Below are positions 32,423-40,873 of a stretch of 64,000 nt of DNA, one piece after another (position 1 is the first letter of the stretch; each line of letters starts with the position of its first letter). The notes under the pieces are model-generated. The model ran no database searches and was not told the DNA's origin. It saw only the letters and a program-made list of their open reading frames with translations. Source of the DNA: Motilibacter deserti (lineage in GTDB: Bacteria; Actinomycetota; Actinomycetes; Motilibacterales; Motilibacteraceae); NCBI RefSeq assembly GCF_011250635.1, contig NZ_JAANNP010000001.1:207443-271442 (forward strand), written 5' to 3'. The translations under genes and the position numbers were made by a program.

Positions 32423-34948
32423 GTGGACGGAGCGCGCTGTCTCACGTGCGGGGCCACGACCGGCCTGCCCGCCTGCGGGTCGTGCGGGCTGCCGGCCGCG
32501 CTGCCGCGCCCTGAGCCGCAGGCCCCGGTCGGGACGGTGGTCGCCGTGCGCCGCTGGGGCGGCGGCACCGCCCAGGGCGTCGTGGTGCACCGGGACGGCG
32601 GCTCCCTGACGGTCCTCACCGACGACGGCGAGTCCTCCCATACCGAGCGCGCCGTCGTGCCGGCCGGCGAGCTCGGGCTCGCTCCCACCTGGACCGGGCC
32701 GGGAGCGCTGCTGCACCTCGCCGCCGAGGTCGAGAGCGGGCGCGCGGCCCTGGCCCTACCCCCCTCCCGGCTGCGGTGCGCCGCGCTCGACCGGGCGAAC
32801 GCAGCCGACGGCTCGTCGGCCGGCGGCGCGACGGCCGGCCTCGCCTGGGACGCCGCCGCGGTCGGCGACTTCGAGGCGCTCGAGGCGCTCGCGCTGCCGG
32901 AGCCGCTGCGCGGCCTGCTCGAGGTCGAGGCCTGGCTGGCCCGCTCCGACATCAACGCCGCCGCCGCCGCGGTCGGCGACCTGCCCGACGGGGCCTACCC
33001 GGGGTACGTGCCGCGCGTCGCCCGGCTCGTCGTGCGGCTCCCTGCCCGCACTCCCTACGCCTCCGGCGTCGCGCGCTGGCTGCACTCGCACGCCCCGGAC
33101 CCGGTCGCGGTGGTGGCGGCCGCGGCGCTGAACGCGGGCACCGCGCTCGACGAAGGCGTCGCCGAGGCCCTCCGCGCGGTGCCGGGGGTGACCGCGGGCA
33201 CCGCGTCGGCGTACGCCGAGCTGGCCGCGGGTGCGGTCCCCGTCCTGGCCGCGGGGCAGGCCCCCGCCCTGGCCCGGCTGGCCGCCGCCACGGGCCGCTC
33301 TTTCAACCCGGCTCTGCTCCGGCTGGACGACCTGCCCGAGCGCACCCTCGACGACCTGATCGACTCCGGGACGCTCACCGAGCGCCAGCTGGACGCGCTG
33401 CGCGGGCACCCCGGCCTCGACGCCGCCTACGTCACCGCCCGGCTGGACCCCACGCGGCTCTCCGACGCGGAGGTCGCCCGGCTGCGCTTCGTCGACGAGG
33501 GCGTACGTCGAGGCCTCAGTGGCGGGAGCCGGGCCGGGCTCGCGGGGCGCGCTACCCATCCGTACGTCATTGGGGCGCAGCACGTCGGCCGGTTCCTCGC
33601 CGGCGACGACGCCGCCGAGGAGCACGTGGTCGGGCTCTACGGCAGCGGCGAGGCGGCGGCGCTGCGCATCGCGAGACGGGTGGTGGAGGAGGCTCCGGAC
33701 GGGCTGCCCCGCGACCGGCAGCTGCGCGGGCGCTACGTCGCCGCGGCGGCCCTCGCGACGCTGCAGCGCACCGGGCTCGAGGGCGTGCCGGACGAGGGCC
33801 TCGGCGAGCTGCAGCGCAGGGTCGTCAGCGTCGCGGCGCTGCGGCGGGCGCAGGCCTTGGTGTTCGACGGCGACTGGGGCGCGGCGTCCAAGGCGGCCCG
33901 GACGGCGCTGCGGCTCGTCCGCGACCGGCCCACCCGCGACGAGGCGCTCAGCCTGCTGGCCTGCGCCGCGCTGCACGACGGGCACCCCGAGCCGCCCGGC
34001 CTGCTCGACGAGGCCCTCGCCGGGTCCCCGCCGGCCGCGCTGCTCGTCAACGCCGCCCTGCTCGCCGAGCGCTCCCGGCCCGATGTCGCCGTGGCGCACC
34101 TCGCCCGCGTGGTCGACGTAGCCACCGACCCGGCCGACCGGGTCGCGGCCGCCCAGCGGGCGCTGGGCCTCTGGTACCGGCAGCGCGAGGGGCTCGACCT
34201 CGTCGCCCTCCCCCCGACGCTGCACGGGCCGCTGCGCCGGCTCGCGACGTCGGACCTGCCGCTGGAGCAGCTGCGCGCCCTGCTCGACCATCTCGCCACG
34301 CTGGACCGGGGGTGGCTGTCGACGCCGGGCGCCCTGGCCGGCTCCCCGCACCGCGACAGCATCGAGGCGCGCTACTTCGCGGCGCGGGCCGCCGGGCTGT
34401 CCGAGGCCCTCGACACCATGGCGCGCGGGCTGCAGGAGCCGGGCCCGCCGGCGTGGCTCCAGGAGGAGCGGGACGCAGTCGTCCAGTCGCTCTGCGCGGC
34501 GATGTCGGGTGACGAGCCGGCGCTCTGGGCCGGCGAGGCCGCGCTCACGGCGCTCGACGCGGGGCTGCCGATGTCGCGCGACCAGCGCGTGATGCTGACC
34601 GCCCTCGGCTGCCGGGAGCTCGCCCTCGCCACGCTGAACATGCCCGACGCCGGGATGGCCCGGCTCGCCGACGCCCAGGTCGACCAGCTGGCCTGGGCCG
34701 CGCGCAACGCCCACCGGGTCTCCGCTCATCTGCGCGACCGGGCGCACGGCGTCACCCGGGACAGCGCGTCGAAGGTGCAGTGGACCCTCGTCCGCGGGAT
34801 CGCGGCCGAGTGGCGGGAGATGTCGCCGCGCGACCCGGCGTTCGCCGCCCGGGTGGAGGCCCTGCGCGGCGAGCTGGCCAAGCTGGTGCGCTGGGTCGAC
34901 GACGACGCCCGGCGCGCCACGGACGCCCTGCTCGACCTGCTCGGCTGA
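32423..34948 (+). CDS. Large zinc-ribbon/helical-repeat protein of the Hsp70 cassette, function unknown
   Basis: 841 residues. It begins with a CxxC-x7-CxxC zinc ribbon (residues 6-19, CLTCGATTG then CGSCG). A small beta domain follows (about 36-85, GTVVAVRRWGGGTAQGVVVH) that resembles an SH3-like fold. The remaining ~730 residues are almost entirely helical and Ala/Leu/Arg-rich, with no clear enzyme motif; parts look like irregular TPR/HEAT-type repeats. I recognise no family. The GTG has a gggaggga ribosome site. It lies 27 nt before the GrpE-like gene, so it is probably the dedicated client, scaffold or effector of that chaperone module. Confidence 0.75.
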   Translation: MDGARCLTCGATTGLPACGSCGLPAALPRPEPQAPVGTVVAVRRWGGGTAQGVVVHRDGGSLTVLTDDGESSHTERAVVPAGELGLAPTWTGPGALLHLAAEVESGRAALALPPSRLRCAALDRANAADGSSAGGATAGLAWDAAAVGDFEALEALALPEPLRGLLEVEAWLARSDINAAAAAVGDLPDGAYPGYVPRVARLVVRLPARTPYASGVARWLHSHAPDPVAVVAAAALNAGTALDEGVAEALRAVPGVTAGTASAYAELAAGAVPVLAAGQAPALARLAAATGRSFNPALLRLDDLPERTLDDLIDSGTLTERQLDALRGHPGLDAAYVTARLDPTRLSDAEVARLRFVDEGVRRGLSGGSRAGLAGRATHPYVIGAQHVGRFLAGDDAAEEHVVGLYGSGEAAALRIARRVVEEAPDGLPRDRQLRGRYVAAAALATLQRTGLEGVPDEGLGELQRRVVSVAALRRAQALVFDGDWGAASKAARTALRLVRDRPTRDEALSLLACAALHDGHPEPPGLLDEALAGSPPAALLVNAALLAERSRPDVAVAHLARVVDVATDPADRVAAAQRALGLWYRQREGLDLVALPPTLHGPLRRLATSDLPLEQLRALLDHLATLDRGWLSTPGALAGSPHRDSIEARYFAARAAGLSEALDTMARGLQEPGPPAWLQEERDAVVQSLCAAMSGDEPALWAGEAALTALDAGLPMSRDQRVMLTALGCRELALATLNMPDAGMARLADAQVDQLAWAARNAHRVSAHLRDRAHGVTRDSASKVQWTLVRGIAAEWREMSPRDPAFAARVEALRGELAKLVRWVDDDARRATDALLDLLG

Positions 34949-34975
34949 GGCCGCCCGATCTGAGAGGCTGCTGCG

Positions 34976-35425
34976 ATGCCGCCGACGACGCGCCGACCGA
35001 GCACCGCCGCAGCCCTGGCGGCCCTCGGCGACCGGGTGGACGAGGTCGCCGAACGGCTCGGGGCGCTCGAAGCCGCCCTCGTCGTGCAGGGCCCCGGGGC
35101 CGTGTCGGCGGCGGCGGCCTACGACGCGCTGCGCAAGCAGCTGCTCGCGGCCGCGGGCGAGCGCAAGCGGCTGCTGGTGTGCCTGGCCACGCTGCGCTCG
35201 GCCCTCGACGAGGGCGAGCCGCTGGAGACGCTCGCGGGCCGCCTCGAGGAGTGGGCCGCGCAGGCCGACCTGCAGGAGGTGCGCGACCCGGCCGACCTCG
35301 CGCGGTTCGACGTGGTCGGCGAGGGCCCGCACGTACGCGTCGTGCGGGCTGCATGGGTCGACAACAGGACGGGCGCGCTCATCGCGCGCGGGGTGGCCGA
35401 GCGGACGGAGGCGGAGCAGGCGTGA
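34976..35425 (+). CDS. Divergent GrpE-like nucleotide exchange factor
   Basis: 149 residues. The order of elements follows GrpE: an N-terminal coiled coil (VDEVAERLGALEAALV), a four-helix-bundle helix LLVCLATLRSALDEGEPLET that parallels LLPVLDDLERAL, then LEEWAAQADLQEVRDP. The C-terminal beta domain is HVRVVRAAWVDNRTGALIAR, parallel to the GrpE VxVLRPGYxxGxRVLRPA strand region. It is shorter than housekeeping GrpE (about 180-220). Its stop overlaps the Hsp70 start by 4 nt, strong support for a partner role. The assignment is by pattern and context, not by alignment. Confidence 0.65.
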   Translation: MPPTTRRPSTAAALAALGDRVDEVAERLGALEAALVVQGPGAVSAAAAYDALRKQLLAAAGERKRLLVCLATLRSALDEGEPLETLAGRLEEWAAQADLQEVRDPADLARFDVVGEGPHVRVVRAAWVDNRTGALIARGVAERTEAEQA

Positions 35426-37119
35426 GCACCATCGGGATCGACTTCGGGACGACCAACTCGGTGGTCGCGGCCTACACCCCCTCCGGCTCCGAGGCGATCG
35501 ACATCGACTCCCCGCCCGCGGACTGGGCGGACCTGGGCTTCGGCCGCGTGCTGCCCACGGTCTTCGGCCTCGGGCCGCAGGGCGAGACGCTCTTCGGGTG
35601 GGAGGCGAAGACCCTCGCGCACGGCGAGCGGCTGCAGGCGGTGAAGCGCCTCTTCCAGCAGGAGGTGTCCGTCACCCTCGACGGCCAGGAGTTCCTGGTC
35701 GAGACGATCGCGACGATGCTGTTCGGACACATGAAGGCCAAGGTGCTGGAGTCGGGGCTGAGCGCCGACCGGGCCGTCGTCACGATCCCGGCCAACAGCC
35801 GCGGCCTCGCGCGCTACCGCACGAAGCTCTGCGCGCAGATGGCCAAGCTGCAGGTCCTCGCGCTCATCAACGAGCCGACCGCCGCCGCCATGGCGTACAG
35901 CGCCCGCATGCCGTTCGACCAGCGGGTCATGGTCGTCGACTGGGGCGGCGGCACCCTCGACGTCACGATCCTCGAGGCGCAGGCCGGGGTCTTCATCGAG
36001 CAGGCCTCGAAGGGCATCCAGCGGCTCGGCGGGCTCGACCTGGACGCACGAGTGGCGCAGCACATCGCCGCGGCGACGCCGGGCGTAAACGAGTGGAGCG
36101 CGCTCGAGCGCCACCTGTTCCGGCTGGCCGTGGAGAAGGCCAAGGTCCGGTTGTCCGAACGCGACTTCACCAATGTCGACCTTCCCCGTGGCGGGTTCCA
36201 CCGGCTGGACCGGCCGACGTTCGACGACAGCGTGCGGGGGCTCGTCGAGCGGGTCCGCCAGCCCATCGAGCAGACGCTGCAGGACCTCGGCGCCGCGCCG
36301 GCCGACATCGACGCGGTGATCCTGGTCGGAGGCACCTGCAAGGTCCCGCTCGTCCGCGAGTTCATCGCCGACCTCATGGGCAAGGAGCCGGCCGCCGGCG
36401 TCGACCCGATGACGGCCGTCGCGGAGGGCGCGGCCATCGCCGCCGCGATCCTGTCCGGGGAGATCGAGGACAACGACTTCTTCGTCGCCACCGAGCACGC
36501 GCTGGGGACCTTCGCGCTGGACCGGACCGGGGAGATGCGCTTCTCCACGATCATCCCGCGCAACCACAAGCTGCCGGCCCGGGCGACCGAGTCCTACACG
36601 CCCGCGATGGACGAGGCCGCCAGCATCAGCCTGCGCGTGGTGGAGGGCGACCCGGAGCACGAGGACTACACCGTCCTGCAGACGGTCGACGTGCCGCTCG
36701 ACACCGGGCGCCTCAGCGCCCAGGACAAGTCGTTCGACGTGACCTACGAGTACGACCTCGACGGCATCCTCAACGTCAACGTCGAGGACCGGCTGTCCGG
36801 CCGCACCCTGACCCAGTCCAAGGTCGGGTTCGGCATCGCCCCGCTCAGCCCGAGCGACCGGGTCCGCATCGCCGAGGGCTCCGAGGCGGCCGTCGCCGAG
36901 GGCCGCATCTCGCCGGCTGCCGCGGCACCGGTCGCGGACCCCAAGGTCGCCGAGCTGCTGCAGCGCGCCCGCAAGGACGTCATCCCCTACATCGACGAGG
37001 ACAAGGCCCGGCCGCTGCGCGAGCTCGCCGACGCCCTCGAGCGCGCCGGGGACGCCGAGCGCCCGGACGCCGTGCTCGACCTCGAGCTGGCCCTGCTCCC
37101 CTACTCCTACCTGTTCTGA
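35422..37119 (+). CDS. Noncanonical Hsp70 family chaperone
   Basis: 565 residues, against about 610-640 for DnaK. The ATPase domain is complete: phosphate-1 TIGIDFGTTNSVVAAY (3-18), ALINEPTAAAMAYS, phosphate-2 VVDWGGGTLDVTIL (172-185) and the adenosine motif LVGGTCKVPLVREF (near 301-314). The beta substrate-binding domain (about 355-500) keeps EHALGTFALD, FSTIIPRNHKLPAR and DGILNVNVEDRLSG. The helical lid is cut short (about 60 residues) and lacks the DnaK C-terminal acidic tail. It overlaps the GrpE-like gene and precedes a J-like gene by 14 nt. It is not the housekeeping DnaK. Confidence 0.9.
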   Translation: MSTIGIDFGTTNSVVAAYTPSGSEAIDIDSPPADWADLGFGRVLPTVFGLGPQGETLFGWEAKTLAHGERLQAVKRLFQQEVSVTLDGQEFLVETIATMLFGHMKAKVLESGLSADRAVVTIPANSRGLARYRTKLCAQMAKLQVLALINEPTAAAMAYSARMPFDQRVMVVDWGGGTLDVTILEAQAGVFIEQASKGIQRLGGLDLDARVAQHIAAATPGVNEWSALERHLFRLAVEKAKVRLSERDFTNVDLPRGGFHRLDRPTFDDSVRGLVERVRQPIEQTLQDLGAAPADIDAVILVGGTCKVPLVREFIADLMGKEPAAGVDPMTAVAEGAAIAAAILSGEIEDNDFFVATEHALGTFALDRTGEMRFSTIIPRNHKLPARATESYTPAMDEAASISLRVVEGDPEHEDYTVLQTVDVPLDTGRLSAQDKSFDVTYEYDLDGILNVNVEDRLSGRTLTQSKVGFGIAPLSPSDRVRIAEGSEAAVAEGRISPAAAAPVADPKVAELLQRARKDVIPYIDEDKARPLRELADALERAGDAERPDAVLDLELALLPYSYLF

Positions 37120-37133
37120 ACCGCGCTGTTCTC

Positions 37134-37526
37134 ATGACGACGCAAGGACGCAACCCCTACCTCGTCCTCGGCGTGCCGTTCGGCACCAGCGGCCAGGAGG
37201 CGACGAAGGCCTTCGCCCGGCAGAGCCGGCGCGCCCGCCGTGGCATCGGGCCGTACTCGCTCGAGGACTTCACCTGGGCCCTGCACGAGATCGAGCACGG
37301 CGACTCCGACCCTGCCCACGACGCCGGGCTCTACCGGGTGCCCGCGGTGCCGGAGGCGACGGCCTGGCCCTCGCCCGAGGCGCCCTTCCCGCCCGTGCGT
37401 CCGTTGCCACGGCGCACGGAGCCGCACTCGGAGGAGGAGGTCGAGGCGCTGCGGCGGGAGGCCGCCCAGCAGCTGCTCAAGAGCGCTCTCGCCGCGCTGC
37501 CCCGCCCGCCGGGGCGGGCCGGGTAG
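37134..37526 (+). CDS. J-domain-like protein lacking the HPD motif
   Basis: 130 residues. Residues 7-55 align with a J-domain: NPYLVLGVPFGTSGQEATKA corresponds to YxxLGVxxxAsxxEIKxAY, and YSLEDFTWALHEIEHGDSDP to the helix III/IV region ending in DP. The loop that should carry His-Pro-Asp reads RRARRGIGP, so ATPase stimulation by the standard mechanism is not expected. A Pro-rich linker and a C-terminal helix (EEEVEALRREAAQQLLKSAL) follow. It is the last gene of the cassette and probably recruits or regulates the neighbouring Hsp70. Confidence 0.65.
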   Translation: MTTQGRNPYLVLGVPFGTSGQEATKAFARQSRRARRGIGPYSLEDFTWALHEIEHGDSDPAHDAGLYRVPAVPEATAWPSPEAPFPPVRPLPRRTEPHSEEEVEALRREAAQQLLKSALAALPRPPGRAG

Positions 37527-37552
37527 CGCGGCGCGCCCGGTCTATCCGCGCT
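37525..37552. terminator. Hairpin spanning the convergent stop codons
   Basis: AGCGCGG (37525-37531) pairs with CCGCGCT (37546-37552) across the 15-nt gap between the J-like gene and zwf. It overlaps the last bases of both genes; weak evidence for a shared terminator. Confidence 0.35.
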
Positions 37553-39044
37553 GCGAGCGCCACGTCCGCTCGAACGGCAGCCGCCAGGCGTGCGGAGCGA
37601 TGAGCTGGTGGATCGCGTTCGGCCCCCAGGACCCGGGCGTGTAGGGCTTGACCGGCGGCGGGTCCTCCAGCAGCGGCATTGACCGCTCCCACAGGCTCTC
37701 GATGCCCTCGGCGGTCGTGAAGAGGGTGTGGTCGCCGCGCATCGCGTCCAGGATCAGCCGCTCGTAGGCCTCGAGCACGTCGCCGGCGTGGCTGGTGTCG
37801 TGCGTGGAGAACTGCATCGAGAGCTTGTCCAGCCGCATGCCGGGGCCGGGGCGCTTGCCGTAGAACGACAGCGACACCTTGCTCTCGTCGGCGAGGTCGA
37901 ACGTCAGGTGGTCCGGCCCCTGCGTCCCCACCCCGGAGCCGGCGGGGAACATCGACTTCGGCGCCTCCTTGAAGGCGATCGAGATGATGCGCTGCCCCTC
38001 GGCCATCCGCTTGCCGGTGCGCAGGTAGAACGGGACCCCCGCCCAGCGCCAGTTGTCCACCCGCGCCCGCAAAGCGATGAAGGTCTCGGTGTCGGACTCG
38101 GGGTTGACCCCGTCCTCGTCGCGGTAGCCGATGTACTGCCCGCGCACGACGTGGCGCGGCTCGATCGGCAGCAGCGAGCGGAAGACCTTGTTCTTCTCCT
38201 CGCTGATCGCGCGCGGCTCCAGCGCCGTCGGCGGCTCCATCGCGACGAAGGCCATCACCTGGAACAGGTGCGTGACCACCATGTCCTTGTAGGCGCCGGT
38301 CACCTCGTAGAAGCTCGCGCGCCGGTCGAGGCCGAGCTTCTCCGGGATGTCGATCTGGATGTGGTCGATGAAGTTGCGGTTCCAGATCGGCTCGAAGAGC
38401 CCGTTCGCGAAGCGGAACGCCAGGATGTTCTGCGCCGCCTCCTTGCCCAGGAAGTGGTCGATGCGGAAGATCTGCCGCTCGTCGAAGACGCCGTGCACCT
38501 GGTCGTTGAGGCGGATCGCGCTCCCGAGGTCCGTGCCGAACGGCTTCTCCATGATGACCCGCGAGCGCTCGACCAGGCCGGCGTCGCGCAGCATGTTGAC
38601 GACCGCGAGCGCGGCCCGCGGCGGCACGCTCAGGTAGTGCAGCCGGCGGACGTTGCCGCCGCCGAGGGCCTCCTCGGCCTCCTTCACGGCCTGCGAGAGC
38701 GCCTCGGGCCCGGCGCTCTGCGGCACGTAGCGCAGCTTGCGGGCGAAGACGGCCCAGTGCTCCTTGTCCAGCGGGCGGAGGCTGAACTCCTGGACCGCCT
38801 GGAAGGCGAACTCGCGGAACTGCTCGCTGTCCATGTCCTCCAGCGAGGTGGCGACGATCTCCACCTCGGGGGTGAGGGCGGACTGCGCGAGGTAGGTCAG
38901 CCCGGGCAGGAGCTTGCGCCGGGACAGGTCGCCCGTGGCCCCGAACAGGACGATGACGTGCGGGTCGAGGCGTTCGGGCTCACGGCCGTACCGGCGCGCG
39001 CTGGGGTCCGGGTAGGCGATGGTCTGAGCGGGAGCATCCGACAT
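37542..39044 (-). CDS. zwf: Glucose-6-phosphate 1-dehydrogenase
   Basis: 500 residues. It oxidises glucose 6-phosphate to 6-phosphogluconolactone with NADP+ (or the F420-independent equivalent), the entry to the oxidative pentose phosphate pathway. The nucleotide fold is VIVLFGATGDLSRRKLLPGL; the active site is RIDHFLGKEAAQNI; the substrate-binding EKPFGTD and FYLRTGKRM are present. The ATG at 39044 gives the normal family length; the in-frame sequence upstream is a low-complexity repeat. The genes for transaldolase or 6PGL that often adjoin zwf are absent here; the nearest neighbours are an EEP-family gene and glucokinase. Confidence 0.96.
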   Translation of the reverse strand: MSDAPAQTIAYPDPSARRYGREPERLDPHVIVLFGATGDLSRRKLLPGLTYLAQSALTPEVEIVATSLEDMDSEQFREFAFQAVQEFSLRPLDKEHWAVFARKLRYVPQSAGPEALSQAVKEAEEALGGGNVRRLHYLSVPPRAALAVVNMLRDAGLVERSRVIMEKPFGTDLGSAIRLNDQVHGVFDERQIFRIDHFLGKEAAQNILAFRFANGLFEPIWNRNFIDHIQIDIPEKLGLDRRASFYEVTGAYKDMVVTHLFQVMAFVAMEPPTALEPRAISEEKNKVFRSLLPIEPRHVVRGQYIGYRDEDGVNPESDTETFIALRARVDNWRWAGVPFYLRTGKRMAEGQRIISIAFKEAPKSMFPAGSGVGTQGPDHLTFDLADESKVSLSFYGKRPGPGMRLDKLSMQFSTHDTSHAGDVLEAYERLILDAMRGDHTLFTTAEGIESLWERSMPLLEDPPPVKPYTPGSWGPNAIHQLIAPHAWRLPFERTWRSQRG

Positions 39045-39189
39045 GCGCTCATACTTCCACCGATCGCCCTCGGGCAGTCGTGCGGCGCCCTCCGGCTGTC
39101 GCGGCGCGCCCTCCGGCTCTCCTGCTGCGTGCTTCAGCGGCGCCGTGCCCTTCGCCCTTTGTGCGGCGGGGCCGGAGCGCCTCCGGCTG

Positions 39190-39912
39190 CTACGCCGCCG
39201 GCGGGTCAAGGGCGAGCTCCGCGAGCAGCGGCCGGTGGTCGGTCGCGGCGACGAGCCGGCCCTCGTCCACGCCGGGCAGCGACAGCGGCACGCCGCAGCG
39301 CGTGACCGCGAGCCCGGCACTGACGAACACGCCGTCGATTCGCCGGCGCGGCGACGCCGACGAGAAGGTCAGCTCGCCGCCCCATGGAGCCGCTGCGTAC
39401 GCGTCGCGGAGGCCGGCGTCGTGCAGCAGCCGCCACGCCGGGCCGCCCGGCGGCTCGTTGACGTCCCCCGCCATCACGAGCGGTCGGACATCTGCCACGG
39501 CGGCGAGCGCCGCGGCGACGTTGCGCTCCCGCTCGTCCTCGCGCAGCCCGAGGTGCATGCTCGCGACCCGGAAGGGCGAACCCGCACTCGTGCAGTCCGC
39601 GACCGCGAGCCCGCGCGCGTGCAGCCCGGGCGTCTTGGGGAAGCGGGATTCCTGAACCGCGAGGACGTCGACGCCGAGCGCGACGAGGAGCGCCGGGCCG
39701 TGGGTGGTGCGCCCCCCGCAGGCGTAGACGAGCCCGGACTCCCTGGCCAGCCGCGCGAGCTTCGCCCGCCAGCGGAAGAACCGCGGTGCCTCCTGTACGC
39801 ACAGCACGTCCGGGCGGCAGGCCCTGATGACCTGACCCAGCGCTTGGACGTCGTCACGCATGCTGCGGACGTTGTAGGACAACACCCGCAGCACGCTGCC
39901 GCTGTCGGTCAC
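39190..39912 (-). CDS. Endonuclease/exonuclease/phosphatase (EEP) family protein
   Basis: 240 residues. EEP-fold metal-dependent phosphodiesterase or nuclease: SYNVRSM near the start (Asn), CVQEAPRFFRWR (catalytic Glu), MHLGL (His), MAGDVNEPPGG (Asp, Asn), and ATDHRPLLAEL (terminal Asp-His). It is small and has no signal peptide or membrane segment, so probably cytoplasmic. The substrate could be DNA, RNA or a phospholipid. It follows the glucokinase gene by 10 nt on the same strand, an arrangement seen in other actinobacteria. Confidence 0.9.
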   Translation of the reverse strand: MTDSGSVLRVLSYNVRSMRDDVQALGQVIRACRPDVLCVQEAPRFFRWRAKLARLARESGLVYACGGRTTHGPALLVALGVDVLAVQESRFPKTPGLHARGLAVADCTSAGSPFRVASMHLGLREDERERNVAAALAAVADVRPLVMAGDVNEPPGGPAWRLLHDAGLRDAYAAAPWGGELTFSSASPRRRIDGVFVSAGLAVTRCGVPLSLPGVDEGRLVAATDHRPLLAELALDPPAA

Positions 39913-39922
39913 CGGGACGAGG

Positions 39923-40873
39923 TCAGAGGTGGCGTGCCAGGTCCGCCGCGCCCACCACGCCGGCGTCGTTGCCCAGGGTCGCCTGCCGGATCTCGGCGAG
40001 CGGGCGGTAGGCCCGGCCGGTGAGGACCTCGGCGAACGTGCGGCGGGCCGGCTCGAGCAGCAGGTCGCCCGCCTCCGACACGCCGCCGCCGATGACGAAG
40101 CAGCCGGGGTCGAGGATCGCCGCGAGGTCCGCCATGCCCTGGCCGAGCCAGCGCCCCACCGACTCGAACGACGCGATCGCGACCCGGTCGCCGCGACGGG
40201 CGGCGTCAGTGATGTCGAGCCCGTTGATGCCCTCGGGGCTGCCGTCGCCGTAGCTCAGCATCAGCGCCGCGCCCTCGCGGTCCTCCGCCGCGCGCCAGCG
40301 CGCCTCGCGCACGAGCGCGTTCCCGCTGCAGTACTGCTCCCAGCACCCGCGGTTGCCGCAGCCGCAGGGACGGCCGTTGGGCTCGACCCGGAAGTGCCCG
40401 ACCTCCGCGGCGACGCCGAAGCGGCCGCGGTAGAGCTGGCCGCCGACGATGATGCCGCCACCGATGCCCGTGCCGACGGTGACGCAGACGAGGTAGTCCT
40501 CGCCCCGCCCCGCCCCGTAGACCGCCTCGCCCCACGCCGCGACGTTCGCGTCGTTCTCCACGACGACCGGCAGCCCCAGCGCCTGCTCGAGCTCGGCGCG
40601 CAGCGGGCGGTGCCGCCAGCCCGCGAGGTTCGTCAGGAAGAGCACCGTCGAGCGCCGCTCGTCGATGAAGCCGGGGGCGCCCACGCCGACGGCCTCCACG
40701 TCCGGGTGCTGCTCGCGCAGCCCCTTCACGGCCGCGAGGATCGCGCCCACCGTCGCGTCCGCGCCCGTGCTCGGCGTCTCCTGTCGGGTCCGGGCGACGA
40801 TCGTGCCGCTCTCGTCCACCACAGCGGCGGCCACCTTGGTGCCCCCGAGGTCGACCCCGATCGTCAGTCCCAC
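39923..40873 (-). CDS. glk: ROK-family glucokinase
   Basis: 316 residues. It phosphorylates glucose to glucose 6-phosphate with ATP. The ATP motif IGVDLGGTKVAAAVVD (about 5-20), the catalytic ENDANVAAWGE, VTVGTGIGGGIIVGG and the ROK zinc motif EPNGRPCGCGNRGCWEQYC are all present. In Streptomyces the equivalent GlkA also mediates carbon catabolite repression. It overlaps the upstream Ala-rich gene by 10 nt. Its product feeds the zwf-encoded enzyme nearby. Confidence 0.95.
   Translation of the reverse strand: MGLTIGVDLGGTKVAAAVVDESGTIVARTRQETPSTGADATVGAILAAVKGLREQHPDVEAVGVGAPGFIDERRSTVLFLTNLAGWRHRPLRAELEQALGLPVVVENDANVAAWGEAVYGAGRGEDYLVCVTVGTGIGGGIIVGGQLYRGRFGVAAEVGHFRVEPNGRPCGCGNRGCWEQYCSGNALVREARWRAAEDREGAALMLSYGDGSPEGINGLDITDAARRGDRVAIASFESVGRWLGQGMADLAAILDPGCFVIGGGVSEAGDLLLEPARRTFAEVLTGRAYRPLAEIRQATLGNDAGVVGAADLARHL

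Noticed and set aside
39061..39190. Short repeats upstream of zwf, readable as a PEG-rich N-terminal extension
   Set aside because: The ATG at 39044 gives the exact family length; the repeats are only three degenerate copies and are probably intergenic.
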